Positions 1-6,648 of a DNA stretch of 9,722 nucleotides are shown here, piece by piece; the first letter of the stretch is position 1, and each line of letters opens with the position of its first letter. A program made the position numbers and the translations under genes. Under the pieces are notes generated by a model that worked only from the letters and a program-made list of their open reading frames with translations, made no database searches and was not told the origin of the DNA. Origin of the DNA: Balneolaceae bacterium (GTDB lineage: Bacteria > Bacteroidota > Rhodothermia > Balneolales > Balneolaceae); contig PWFZ01000098.1 in NCBI GenBank assembly GCA_003555185.1, positions 1-9,722 on the forward strand. Direction: 5' to 3'.

Positions 1-25
1 GGTTCTCGCAGAGATCCGCGGACTC
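1..25 (+). repeat. Short GC-rich interspersed repeat, copy 1
   Basis: The window opens with GGTTCTCGCAGAG followed by ATCCGCGGACTC. The first 13 bases recur exactly at 349-361, and the following 12 bases match that second copy in most positions. This resembles the 'TTCTCGCAGAG..CGCGGAG' class of interspersed repeats that I recall from environmental bacterial genomes. The copy is cut by the window edge, so its true left boundary is unknown. Confidence 0.5.
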
Positions 26-231
26 ACCCCCGACCCCTTCCGCCGGCAGTCGGACGGGCTTCTACGTCACTGACGTTCCGCAAAGAGGGGAGATCTTTAG
101 TCCAATAATTATAAATTAATGGATATGTCTTGGCGGACAAATAAGAATACACGTGGCTAATGCCTCAAATTTATACTTATTAATCCTCTCTGTGTTCTTC
201 GTTTGTGCCGTGGTTAAACCGAAACCTCCAC

Positions 232-300
232 GTATGTGTCTTAACATTAATCCTCTGCGGGATTCAGCGTTTCATCGGCGAAAGTCTGTGAGAAATGACT
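232..300 (-). repeat. Degenerate repeat segment, probably same class in opposite orientation
   Basis: This segment contains the words CCTCTGCGG, CAGCGTTTCAT and CTGTGAGAAATGA in series. They look like a degraded reverse-oriented version of the CGCAGAG/TCTCGCAGAG words in the copies at 1 and 349. The alignment is imperfect and made by eye. The boundaries are approximate. Confidence 0.3.
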
Positions 301-348
301 GCCAAGTTTTCAATAATATTTTTAAGCCTGATTAGCTTCTTTCCATTG

Positions 349-373
349 GGTTCTCGCAGAGTGCCGTGGAGTT
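349..373 (+). repeat. Short GC-rich interspersed repeat, copy 2
   Basis: GGTTCTCGCAGAG is repeated here exactly as at 1-13. It is followed by TGCCGTGGAGTT, which resembles the ATCCGCGGACTC after the first copy. The two copies lie 348 bases apart in direct orientation and end about 20 bases before the operator-like palindrome of the polymerase gene. Confidence 0.5.
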
Positions 374-393
374 TTGCTGAATGTGGGACGAAG

Positions 394-414
394 ATATTGA
401 TATATGTTCAATAT
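394..414. promoter_or_regulatory. Operator-like palindrome upstream of the Y-family polymerase
   Basis: ATATTGA at 394-400 and TCAATAT at 408-414 are exact reverse complements separated by 7 bases (TATATGT). The site lies 17 bases before the chosen ATG at 432, where a repressor would block transcription or initiation. The overlapping 12-mer TGATATATGTTC (398-409) also matches 9 of 12 positions of the Gram-positive LexA core GAACATATGTTC. The inverted repeat is seen directly; its use as a LexA or other SOS-type operator is inference. Confidence 0.4.
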
Positions 415-431
415 ATGTGTAAGATGTGTGC

Positions 432-1760
432 ATGAACCCAAATGAATATCAGGATTATGATCTCGAACAGGACGTGCATCGCATTACGCTGTACAGCACG
501 GTGGCGAAGGAGCATCAGCATGTATCATCCAAAAAGCGCCTGTATCTGCACCTCGATATGAACTGTTTTTACGCACAGGTGGAGCAGCGGGCGTACAATC
601 TGTACGGTCTTCCAGTGGCGATGGGCGGCTGGCGAAAGGAGAACGGGATTGCGCGCGGGATTGTGGCCACGGCCAGCTACGAGGCGCGGGCGCTGGGCAT
701 CAAAACGGCGATGAGCGCTTTTGAGGCCTCACAAATTTGTCCCTACCTAGTATTTATGCAGATCGACTATGATAAGTACAAGGCGGTCAGCCGTGAGCTG
801 AAACAGATTTTGGACACCTTTTCCCCGGATGTAGAGAAGTATTCGATGGATGAATACTTTCTGGATATCACTTTTCTGCTGAAAAAATCCCGTTCGCAGC
901 TGGAGGTGTTTGCACAAAAATTGAAGCGGGCCATTTTTCACCGGCTGGGGTTGGTCTGCTCGGTAGGCATTGCAACCAGCAAGACCTACTCCAAGCTCGC
1001 TTCCGATTTGATGAAGCCACAGGGGCTCTCCATCATTCTCACACCGGATGACGCCGCTCAGTATATCTATCCGCTCCCGGTGGATGAGGTGTGGGGCATC
1101 GGGCGAAGGCGATATCAGCATCTGCAAAAGTATGACATCCGCACTATCGCTGATGCGGTAAAGCAGGGCAAGGTGCCGTTTCAAAAACTGTTTGGGAAGA
1201 TGCAGGGGCAGCTATTTTGGGAGACCATCACCGGACGCGATAAAGCCAGAGTGCTCACCGATGAGGTTCATATCCCGGAGGAGGTCAGCTATATGCACAC
1301 CTTTTCCGATTGGACCGTTGACCCCGATGCGGTAAAAGGGGAGATCGTGAAGGCGGTGCGGAAGGTGTGCTACAGGATGAGAGGCTATCAGCGGAAGGCC
1401 CGGCGATGGGGGTGCCATATTCGATTCCAGGAAGCGCACTGGGAGGGTCAGTCGTTTGTGTTTAACACGCCCGGTTTTACCAACCTGGATGATTATGTAC
1501 TGAACACCTGCCTGCCCGAGACGATGCGGATTGTAAACAGCGCCCTAAAGAGGAACATTAAAATCCGCGGGGTGGGCCTGTATACCATTGAAATGCAGGA
1601 GGCCGAACAGGGGGAATTGTTCTTTCAGGAGAGTGATCAGGTGCGTCATCTCTACCGCGCCACCGATTGTCTCAACAACTGCTACGGACCCGACACCGTA
1701 GCCAAGGCCGCCATCCACGAAAGTGTGAAGGGGAATACTCATTTTGTGAATCGGAGTTGA
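432..1760 (+). CDS. dinB: Y-family translesion DNA polymerase (DinB/Pol IV-like)
   Basis: This is a damage-bypass DNA polymerase that copies past lesions with low fidelity in the cytoplasm. Residue numbers are from the GTG at 426; the ATG at 432 is residue 3. An N-terminal extension of ~38 residues precedes the palm motif LDMNCFYA, with metal ligand D44 and a tyrosine (Y49) at the steric-gate position. SMDEYFLD supplies D142 and E143. SVGIATSKTYSKLASD and KPQG (around 179-200) are typical of the family, and VWGIGRR (222-228) is the helix-hairpin-helix. A little-finger domain follows to about 390, and QGELF (395-399) fits a QxxLF sliding-clamp motif. An in-frame TAA at 420-422 limits the start to 426 or 432; I prefer ATG at 432, though the ribosome-binding site is poor. 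The gene stands alone and its codons are GC-richer than its neighbours', which suggests transfer. The exact subfamily is unsure. Confidence 0.93.
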   Translation: MNPNEYQDYDLEQDVHRITLYSTVAKEHQHVSSKKRLYLHLDMNCFYAQVEQRAYNLYGLPVAMGGWRKENGIARGIVATASYEARALGIKTAMSAFEASQICPYLVFMQIDYDKYKAVSRELKQILDTFSPDVEKYSMDEYFLDITFLLKKSRSQLEVFAQKLKRAIFHRLGLVCSVGIATSKTYSKLASDLMKPQGLSIILTPDDAAQYIYPLPVDEVWGIGRRRYQHLQKYDIRTIADAVKQGKVPFQKLFGKMQGQLFWETITGRDKARVLTDEVHIPEEVSYMHTFSDWTVDPDAVKGEIVKAVRKVCYRMRGYQRKARRWGCHIRFQEAHWEGQSFVFNTPGFTNLDDYVLNTCLPETMRIVNSALKRNIKIRGVGLYTIEMQEAEQGELFFQESDQVRHLYRATDCLNNCYGPDTVAKAAIHESVKGNTHFVNRS

Positions 1761-1770
1761 CCATATTTGT

Positions 1771-1799
1771 AACGGCTGCCGACGTTGGTGTATTTTTTT
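1771..1799 (+). terminator. Weak candidate terminator after the polymerase
   Basis: AACG (1771-1774) can pair with CGTT (1783-1786), and the interval contains CGGCTGCCG. Seven T residues follow at 1793-1799. The stem is short, so this is only a weak rho-independent terminator candidate, but it is correctly placed 11 bases after the stop codon. Confidence 0.25.
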
Positions 1800-2026
1800 A
1801 CCCATACAAGGCTGTTATACCCGTTCTATAAGTTCAAAAAGGCAGAACGTTATGAGTAGAAGTCTGCAAATAGATTATATTTATGACAAAAAAATGCGTT
1901 AAGAGATCACCAGGCCAGGCGCTGTTTTAACTTATTTGCACTCCATAGGATTGTCGCCGCTCGGAATTGCTTAAATTATTGTTCAGGTGGAAAATTATTG
2001 CTGCCACTTGAATACAAGGAGCATCC

Positions 2027-2063
2027 CTATACTTGATTTTTATTTTCCATTAAAATTCCTCCT
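2027..2063 (-). other. Perfect Shine-Dalgarno with 7-codon mini-ORF
   Basis: On the minus strand AGGAGG (2063-2058) lies 7 bases before an ATG (2050-2048). The frame reads MENKNQV and stops at TAG (2029-2027). This is the best ribosome-binding site I found in the window, yet it leads to only seven codons. It may be the start of a gene destroyed by mutation or a short leader peptide. It lies 93 bases downstream of the minus-strand gene at 2144-2518. The signal is clear; the function is unknown. Confidence 0.3.
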
Positions 2064-2143
2064 ACTTCCATCGAAATCAGTTTTTAAACGAATCAATAGC
2101 TTAGCATGCAATATTTTGGCTCTCAACCTAGAACAGGCCTACA

Positions 2144-2518
2144 TTAATTATCTCTTGTAGTATAAACAATAGTAAAGCTACCTGAACCGTCACCGGTAAA
2201 GGTTACATTTGAATGTTCAACCATGTTGACTTCTTCATCCAATTGTGTTGAGCTCAATATCAATGAACCCTCCATTTGTTCAGCCTTAATGCCCCAAGTT
2301 AATGTCAGCTGATCTTCTTTGCCCTGTTGATAGGTAAGCACCCATTCGGCCTCAGTCTGCGTATTAATCCGGTAATCCTTAAAGAATTCTTCTCCGCTTG
2401 AATTGGTGCTCATTGTGTAGAGTTTCACCACCCTGTAGTTTGTTAGATAGTAATCCAAATTACTCATTCTTGCAAATAGTACTGATAATCGACAAAATCG
2501 GAATGTAATCCATTTCAT
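2144..2518 (-). CDS. Hypothetical protein, possible beta-barrel/lipocalin-like fragment
   Basis: I do not recognise this 124-residue protein. After ~25 irregular residues it alternates polar and hydrophobic residues, as in antiparallel beta strands, with aromatic-rich segments (LDYYLTNYRVVKLYTM, AEWVLTYQQ, LTLTWGIKAEQ) and a glycine-rich strand near the end (FTGDGSGSFTIVY). This layout recalls lipocalin-like lipoproteins of Bacteroidota, but there is no signal peptide or lipobox cysteine, so it may be a 5'-truncated remnant. A stop lies directly upstream of the ATG at 2518; the internal ATG at 2467, just before the regular strand pattern begins, is an equally good start. It is isolated, opposite in strand to its neighbours and AT-rich. 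Whether it is expressed is uncertain. Confidence 0.45.
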   Translation of the reverse strand: MKWITFRFCRLSVLFARMSNLDYYLTNYRVVKLYTMSTNSSGEEFFKDYRINTQTEAEWVLTYQQGKEDQLTLTWGIKAEQMEGSLILSSTQLDEEVNMVEHSNVTFTGDGSGSFTIVYTTRDN

Positions 2519-2776
2519 CTAAGGTTGAGTGATATTTATTATCGACTAACTATTTAAAAGAGAAAACATATAGGCTGCAGAATACGTCTTGGTTATTCAA
2601 ACCATTTTATTAGATTTCTATACGGCTCAAATCATATATTCAGCCACCTGATCATTTCGGAGTTCATCAAGAACATATGCATTCCTTCCAGAAAGGGAAG
2701 CATAGATAAAAGCTTAAGAAAACGGTATACCATTCAAATTTTTTTAATTAGAATCTAAGACCATACCAAGATTACT
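2519..2776. other. Intergenic region before the nuclease operon
   Basis: No gene is supported here. The perfect 8-bp palindrome GGTATACC (2724-2731) and a T-run (2739-2745) lie 45-30 bases before the nuclease ATG, and TAGAAT (2749-2754) could serve as a -10 element, but no matching -35 is clear. On the minus strand, 2713-2630 is open for 28 codons without a start and reads like protein (GRNAYVLDELRNDQVAEYMI). It may be a gene fossil of unknown family. Confidence 0.35.
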
Positions 2777-3877
2777 ATGAAAATTTTCCACACAGCCGAC
2801 CATCATCTGGGCCTACGGTTTAAAAACCATCCCGAAGCCAGCGAAACGTTGGCTCAGTCCCGCTACAAAACGCTTGACGTGCTGGTGGGAATGGCCAATG
2901 AGCAGAATGCAGACATTTTTGCCATTGCCGGCGACCTGTTTGACCGTACCGGTATGAAGGTGTCCGACATTCAAAGGGCTGTTCAGGCAATTAACAAATT
3001 TGAGGGGAATGTAGCGCTGGTGCTGCCTGGCAATCATGACTATATCACCGAAGACAGTCAGCTTTGGGACCGGTTCAAAAAAGAGGCAGGAGAAAACATT
3101 TTGGTTCTGGATGAAAAGGAAGCTGTGGATCTGACTGAGTATGATCTGAATGCGGTGGTTTGGCCGGCACCCTGTCACGCAAAACATTCGGCAGAGAATG
3201 CAACTGGATGGGTACAAGGTGAGGAGAAAGACCCGGATAAGGTTCATATCGGTATCGCCCATGGAAGCATAGAAGGAGTTTCTCCGGATTTTAATCAGCA
3301 GTATTTTCCGATGGTTGTACGGGAGCTGAACAATACAGGTGTGGATATTTGGCTGATGGGGCATACGCACATCACCTGGCCCGAAAAGCCGGGGAAGAAG
3401 GATATTGTTTTTAATCCCGGTACACCCGAACCGGATGGGTTCGATTGTGGCCATGAAGGCCGCGCCTTTCTGCACAATGTTGCGGAAGACAAGTCGATCT
3501 CAACGGAAATTTTGAGTACCGGAACGTATCGTTTCCGGAAAATGGAAAGAAGCCTGAACAGTGCATCGGATATGGAGAAGTTGTTGGCGGAGTTCGGTAA
3601 TGAGAATTATAACCATACCATGCTCAAGCTTGCCGTTTCAGGCCGGCTGGAACCGGATCTCTACGAGCAGTGGCGCGAAAAAAGGCACGGCATCCGGGAG
3701 GCGGTACTTGAACTGAAGCTCGACGACTCAGAACTTCGCCGAAAAGTAACCGAAGAACAGATTCGAAAGGAGTTTACCGAAGATTCATTTCCCGAACAGC
3801 TACTCTCCTCATTTTCGCAATCGGATGAAGATGAACTGCAGATGGCTTATGAACTCATTAAAGAGGTACAGAAATGA
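2777..3877 (+). CDS. SbcD/Mre11/YhaO-like DNA repair nuclease (metallophosphoesterase)
   Basis: This is probably the nuclease subunit of an SbcCD/Mre11-Rad50-type complex that processes DNA ends or hairpins with two metal ions. The calcineurin-like metallophosphoesterase motifs appear in order: D8 and H10 in TADHHLG, D53 and D56 in AGDLFD, GNHD at 85-88, H162 in IAHGS, and GHTH at 195-198, followed by NPGTPE (213-218). All expected metal and catalytic positions are present. The last ~120 residues are charged and helical and probably form the capping and ATPase-contact region. The length of 366 fits the family (usually 340-420). The ATG at 2777 starts one residue before the first beta strand, so the start is firm. 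The stop overlaps the next gene by ATGA, which implies translational coupling with the ATPase. It is closer to YhaO-type than to classical SbcD, an inference from the partner gene. Confidence 0.92.
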   Translation: MKIFHTADHHLGLRFKNHPEASETLAQSRYKTLDVLVGMANEQNADIFAIAGDLFDRTGMKVSDIQRAVQAINKFEGNVALVLPGNHDYITEDSQLWDRFKKEAGENILVLDEKEAVDLTEYDLNAVVWPAPCHAKHSAENATGWVQGEEKDPDKVHIGIAHGSIEGVSPDFNQQYFPMVVRELNNTGVDIWLMGHTHITWPEKPGKKDIVFNPGTPEPDGFDCGHEGRAFLHNVAEDKSISTEILSTGTYRFRKMERSLNSASDMEKLLAEFGNENYNHTMLKLAVSGRLEPDLYEQWREKRHGIREAVLELKLDDSELRRKVTEEQIRKEFTEDSFPEQLLSSFSQSDEDELQMAYELIKEVQK

Positions 3878-6315
3878 AACTGAAATCAATCAAACTGCAC
3901 CCGTTTGCCGGTATCCGAGATAAAACCATCGATTTTGAAGATGGGGTAAATGTACTTTGTGGCCCTAATGAAGCGGGTAAATCCACCATCTACCACGCCA
4001 TTTTAAACGGGTTACTGACAACAACCTCATTGACAACAACAAAGGTGGAAAGCGAAATGGGCCGTTTTTTTCCTGTCGGTGGCGGAGATGTCATTCGTGT
4101 AGACATAGAACTACAGGATGAGGATCAAAAAACCATTCGCATTCGAAAAGCGTGGAAAAAAGGAAATCGTCAGGGCAGTGCGTCCCTATATTTGGCTGAC
4201 AATACGGAGATCACAGATGAGGAACAGGTTCAGCAGGGAATCGAGGATCTGCTGCCTGTATCTGCGGCTACCCTGCGTACAATACTGCTTGCCGATCAGT
4301 CCGGCCTGCACCGCACCATTCTCGAGATGGAAAAAGAAGATGGCGTAAGAAAGGAGCTAGGTGATATCCTGCGTCAAAATTTAATGGAAACCGGCGGTGT
4401 ATCGGTGGACCGATTCCGTGAACTGCTGGACGGACGGTATGAAGCGTATTATAAACGGTGGGATCGGAGCCAGGACTACCCGGAGCGAAACAGGGGAATC
4501 AGTAATCCTTATAAAACAGGAACCGGGAAAGTTCTGGATGCCTATTATCAGAAAGAACAGCTAAGGCTGGATCTGGCAGATGCGAAAAGCTTTGAGAATG
4601 AGTTGGATGCATTGAATAAGGAATTGTCGGAATGGATCGGAAAACAGAAAGAGCGCAAAGAAAAGTTTGATAAACTTCAGCCTCTAAAAAAAGGAATCAG
4701 CCAGAGACAGTTGCTGGAACAGAGAGTGGAAACCGCCAAAGGGAAAAGAAAAGAGCTGCTTGAAATAAGTAAGGGCTGGCCGGTGATGGAAGATCGCATC
4801 ATACAGCTGAAGCCCAAACAGGATAAACTTCGGGAAAAGATTGAAGCGCTAATAAAGGAGCAGAAGCTTTCTCAAAACAAACAGAAGGCCGAACAGCTTC
4901 AGGCAAAGCTTAAGAAGCTCAGGGACGTACGTTCCAGGGTTGAAGCGGCTCAAAAGGAATTGAAAGAGGCAAAGGAAATTGACTTCGAGGATGTAAAACA
5001 GTTGAGAGAACGTCGTTCAGAGATCAATAATCTGAACGGACAGGTTGAAGGGGCACGACTTACATTGCGAATTATATCCGATTCAGATAAATCAATAGAA
5101 TTTACTGAAAGCGGAAAGGAGGGAGAAAAGGTAAAACTTTCGTCGGGGAATTCGATTGAGAAAATTGCTACCGGTGGATTTTCATTAACTATCGAAGGTG
5201 TTGATGTAGTCGTTTATTCCGGTGAAGGAGATCTGGAAAAAATTGTGAAAGAGCTCTCTTCAAAAAAGAAAGATCTACAAGAAAAGTTGAAAGCATTGGA
5301 TGTGGATTCGGCGCAAAGCGCAGAATCACTGGCTGAACTTTACAGCCAAAAATTGCAGAATAAAAACAATGAAGAAAAACTCTATAACTCTGAACTGGAT
5401 GGGAAAAGTGAAGAGGATCTGAAAAAGGAGCTGGAAGAGCTGGGCGATGTTGACGAGGTTCGTTCTCTTGAAGAGGTCAGTGAAGAGATAGTGAAGGAGA
5501 AAACAGAGCTAAACAGTTTGTCCAGAGAAGCGGATGAGGCTAAGGAGAAATTGGATAAATGGAAGGAATCATTTGAATCTGTGGACGATGTGATTATGGA
5601 GCTGGCTGAGCAATCTAAATCGATCAAAGATATTAGCGGGGAGATAGAGGGGTTGCCAGAGCTGCCGGAAGGGTTTACGTCGGCTGATGAATTTGTTGAA
5701 AGAGTGGATGAATTTGATCATAAAATCCGCAGGGCAGATTCGCTAATAAACGAGAAGAAGCTGGAGAAAACATCCAAGGAGTCAAACGCACCGGAAACGT
5801 CTTCTGAAGAGCTTGAAAAGATGATGGAGGATGCGAAAGCTGATTTTGAGCGTATTCATCATGAAGCGGAAACGCTGGCCAATGTAAGGGAGCGAACCAT
5901 TGAGCTATTGGAATCGATGGATGCCAATACCTACAGCGGACTGGAAGAAAATTTTCTGAAGTGGCTGCGGCAGATGGTAGGTAATCGTTTTAATAGTGTG
6001 CAAATGAATGGAGATTTACCGACCACTTTTCAAACCGATGATGGTCGCCCGCTCTCCTATGAAATCCTGTCGCACGGTACCAAAGATATTGTTTCTCTTG
6101 CCTGGAGGTTTGCCTTAACAGAGTATTTTTTGCAGGAACAAGCCGGATTCATCGTACTGGATGATCCGATGGTGGATATGGATCCGGAACGGCGAGAGAT
6201 GGCTTCAGATGTCATTGAGGAGTTTGCCGGAACACATCAGGTATTGGTGATGACGTGTCATCCGGAGCATGCAGAGCAAATTAAAAAGAATAGCAGCATT
6301 ATTGAACTTTTTTAA
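3874..6315 (+). CDS. SbcC/Rad50/YhaN-like SMC-type ATPase without zinc hook
   Basis: This is the ATPase partner of the upstream nuclease. Opening and closing of its heads on ATP would control access of DNA to the nuclease. The head is split across both ends: Walker A GPNEAGKST (30-38), a Q-loop-like LADQSG (139-144), and family-typical NPYKTGTGKVLDAYY (211-225). At the C-terminus are the signature LSHGTKD (732-738), Walker B FIVLDDP (759-765), D-loop VDMDPER (767-773) and the switch histidine H796 in TCHPEH. Residues ~235-395 and ~455-690 are long charged coiled coils. No CxxC hook exists; the only cysteines are C29 and C795. At the expected apex (395-453) is a beta-rich, glycine-rich insert. 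At 813 residues it is shorter than SbcC (~1000-1050). The start ATG overlaps the nuclease stop by 4 bases. Confidence 0.92.
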   Translation: MKLKSIKLHPFAGIRDKTIDFEDGVNVLCGPNEAGKSTIYHAILNGLLTTTSLTTTKVESEMGRFFPVGGGDVIRVDIELQDEDQKTIRIRKAWKKGNRQGSASLYLADNTEITDEEQVQQGIEDLLPVSAATLRTILLADQSGLHRTILEMEKEDGVRKELGDILRQNLMETGGVSVDRFRELLDGRYEAYYKRWDRSQDYPERNRGISNPYKTGTGKVLDAYYQKEQLRLDLADAKSFENELDALNKELSEWIGKQKERKEKFDKLQPLKKGISQRQLLEQRVETAKGKRKELLEISKGWPVMEDRIIQLKPKQDKLREKIEALIKEQKLSQNKQKAEQLQAKLKKLRDVRSRVEAAQKELKEAKEIDFEDVKQLRERRSEINNLNGQVEGARLTLRIISDSDKSIEFTESGKEGEKVKLSSGNSIEKIATGGFSLTIEGVDVVVYSGEGDLEKIVKELSSKKKDLQEKLKALDVDSAQSAESLAELYSQKLQNKNNEEKLYNSELDGKSEEDLKKELEELGDVDEVRSLEEVSEEIVKEKTELNSLSREADEAKEKLDKWKESFESVDDVIMELAEQSKSIKDISGEIEGLPELPEGFTSADEFVERVDEFDHKIRRADSLINEKKLEKTSKESNAPETSSEELEKMMEDAKADFERIHHEAETLANVRERTIELLESMDANTYSGLEENFLKWLRQMVGNRFNSVQMNGDLPTTFQTDDGRPLSYEILSHGTKDIVSLAWRFALTEYFLQEQAGFIVLDDPMVDMDPERREMASDVIEEFAGTHQVLVMTCHPEHAEQIKKNSSIIELF

Positions 6316-6453
6316 GTTGTTGATCAGTTTAATCACGGAATTATGACCGGAATCTATAAAAATCTTTACGTTGAATCGAAAAGAAGAAACCGCATAGCAT
6401 TCAACACACATATTTCGTTATTTGTTAGCACCCCTTATTAAACTAAGAACATT

Positions 6454-6648
6454 ATGAGTAACAGGGATTTATTAGTCAAAGAGATCGAAGAACTGCCTGA
6501 TGACAAGCTGCAGGAAGTAATAGACTTTGTGCAATTTCTAAAATCTAAACAGCGTGATGAAGAAATGGGCATAACCCTTGTCAGTGAGCCTTCGCTTGCC
6601 AAAGATTGGAACAAACCTGAAGAGGATGAGGCGTGGAGAGATTTGTAA
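6454..6648 (+). CDS. DUF2281-type antitoxin
   Basis: This 64-residue protein is probably the antitoxin for the overlapping PemK/MazF-like frame. Residues 1-35 match the DUF2281 pattern: an amphipathic helix (DLLVKEIEELPDDKLQEVIDF) followed by VQFLKSK. The acidic tail SEPSLAKDWNKPEEDEAW (residues 45-62) is the typical toxin-binding region of antitoxins of this type. The gene is intact, starts at ATG 6454 with no strong ribosome-binding site, and lies 138 bases after the ATPase gene, so it is probably a separate transcription unit. Its last 16 bases overlap the toxin start, the usual arrangement for tight co-translation. The toxin frame carries a stop codon, so this may now be an orphan antitoxin. 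Confidence 0.8.
   Translation: MSNRDLLVKEIEELPDDKLQEVIDFVQFLKSKQRDEEMGITLVSEPSLAKDWNKPEEDEAWRDL

Larger units (their letters stand above)
1..431. other. Gene-poor left end with repeat remnants
   Basis: No credible gene is visible in this stretch. The first ~95 bases are GC-rich. They hold a C-rich run followed by a G-rich run (CACCCCCGACCCCT and AGAGGGGAG), which looks like the imperfect intergenic palindromes common in many bacterial genomes. The rest is AT-rich. A GTG-started frame at 153-335 has a hydrophobic start but runs through repeat-like DNA and has no family resemblance, so I do not call it. Bases 2-73 are also open to a TGA and could in principle be the last codons of a gene entering from the left, but the overlap with the repeat makes this unlikely. 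Confidence 0.5.
1761..2143. other. AT-rich gene-free stretch
   Basis: I see no gene of usable length on either strand. It holds an inverted repeat CGTTCT (1822-1827) / AGAACG (1844-1849) with a 16-base loop and no T-tract. On the minus strand it holds a ribosome-binding site with a 7-codon frame near 2050. The minus-strand frame past that TAG continues with protein-like stretches broken by further stops, which could be a decayed gene, but no family is recognisable. Confidence 0.5.

Noticed and set aside
2..73. Open frame ending in TGA that could be the C-terminus of a gene entering from the left
   Set aside because: It begins inside the GGTTCTCGCAGAG repeat and a GC-rich intergenic palindrome-like sequence, so the short open run is better explained as repeat DNA.
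153..335. GTG-started frame of 60 codons with a hydrophobic N-terminal segment
   Set aside because: It runs through repeat-like DNA, has no ribosome-binding site, and its second half is basic and unstructured with no family resemblance.
1822..1849. Inverted repeat CGTTCT / AGAACG after the polymerase gene
   Set aside because: Short stem, 16-base loop and no adjacent gene start or T-tract; I see no function to assign.
2813..3475. Long minus-strand frame (220 codons)
   Set aside because: It lies entirely inside the metallophosphoesterase gene, which has all its catalytic motifs; it is a shadow frame.
6305..6318. AACTT-TTTT-AAGTT hairpin at the end of the ATPase gene as a terminator
   Set aside because: The stem is only five AT-rich pairs, includes the stop codon, and has no T-tract after it.
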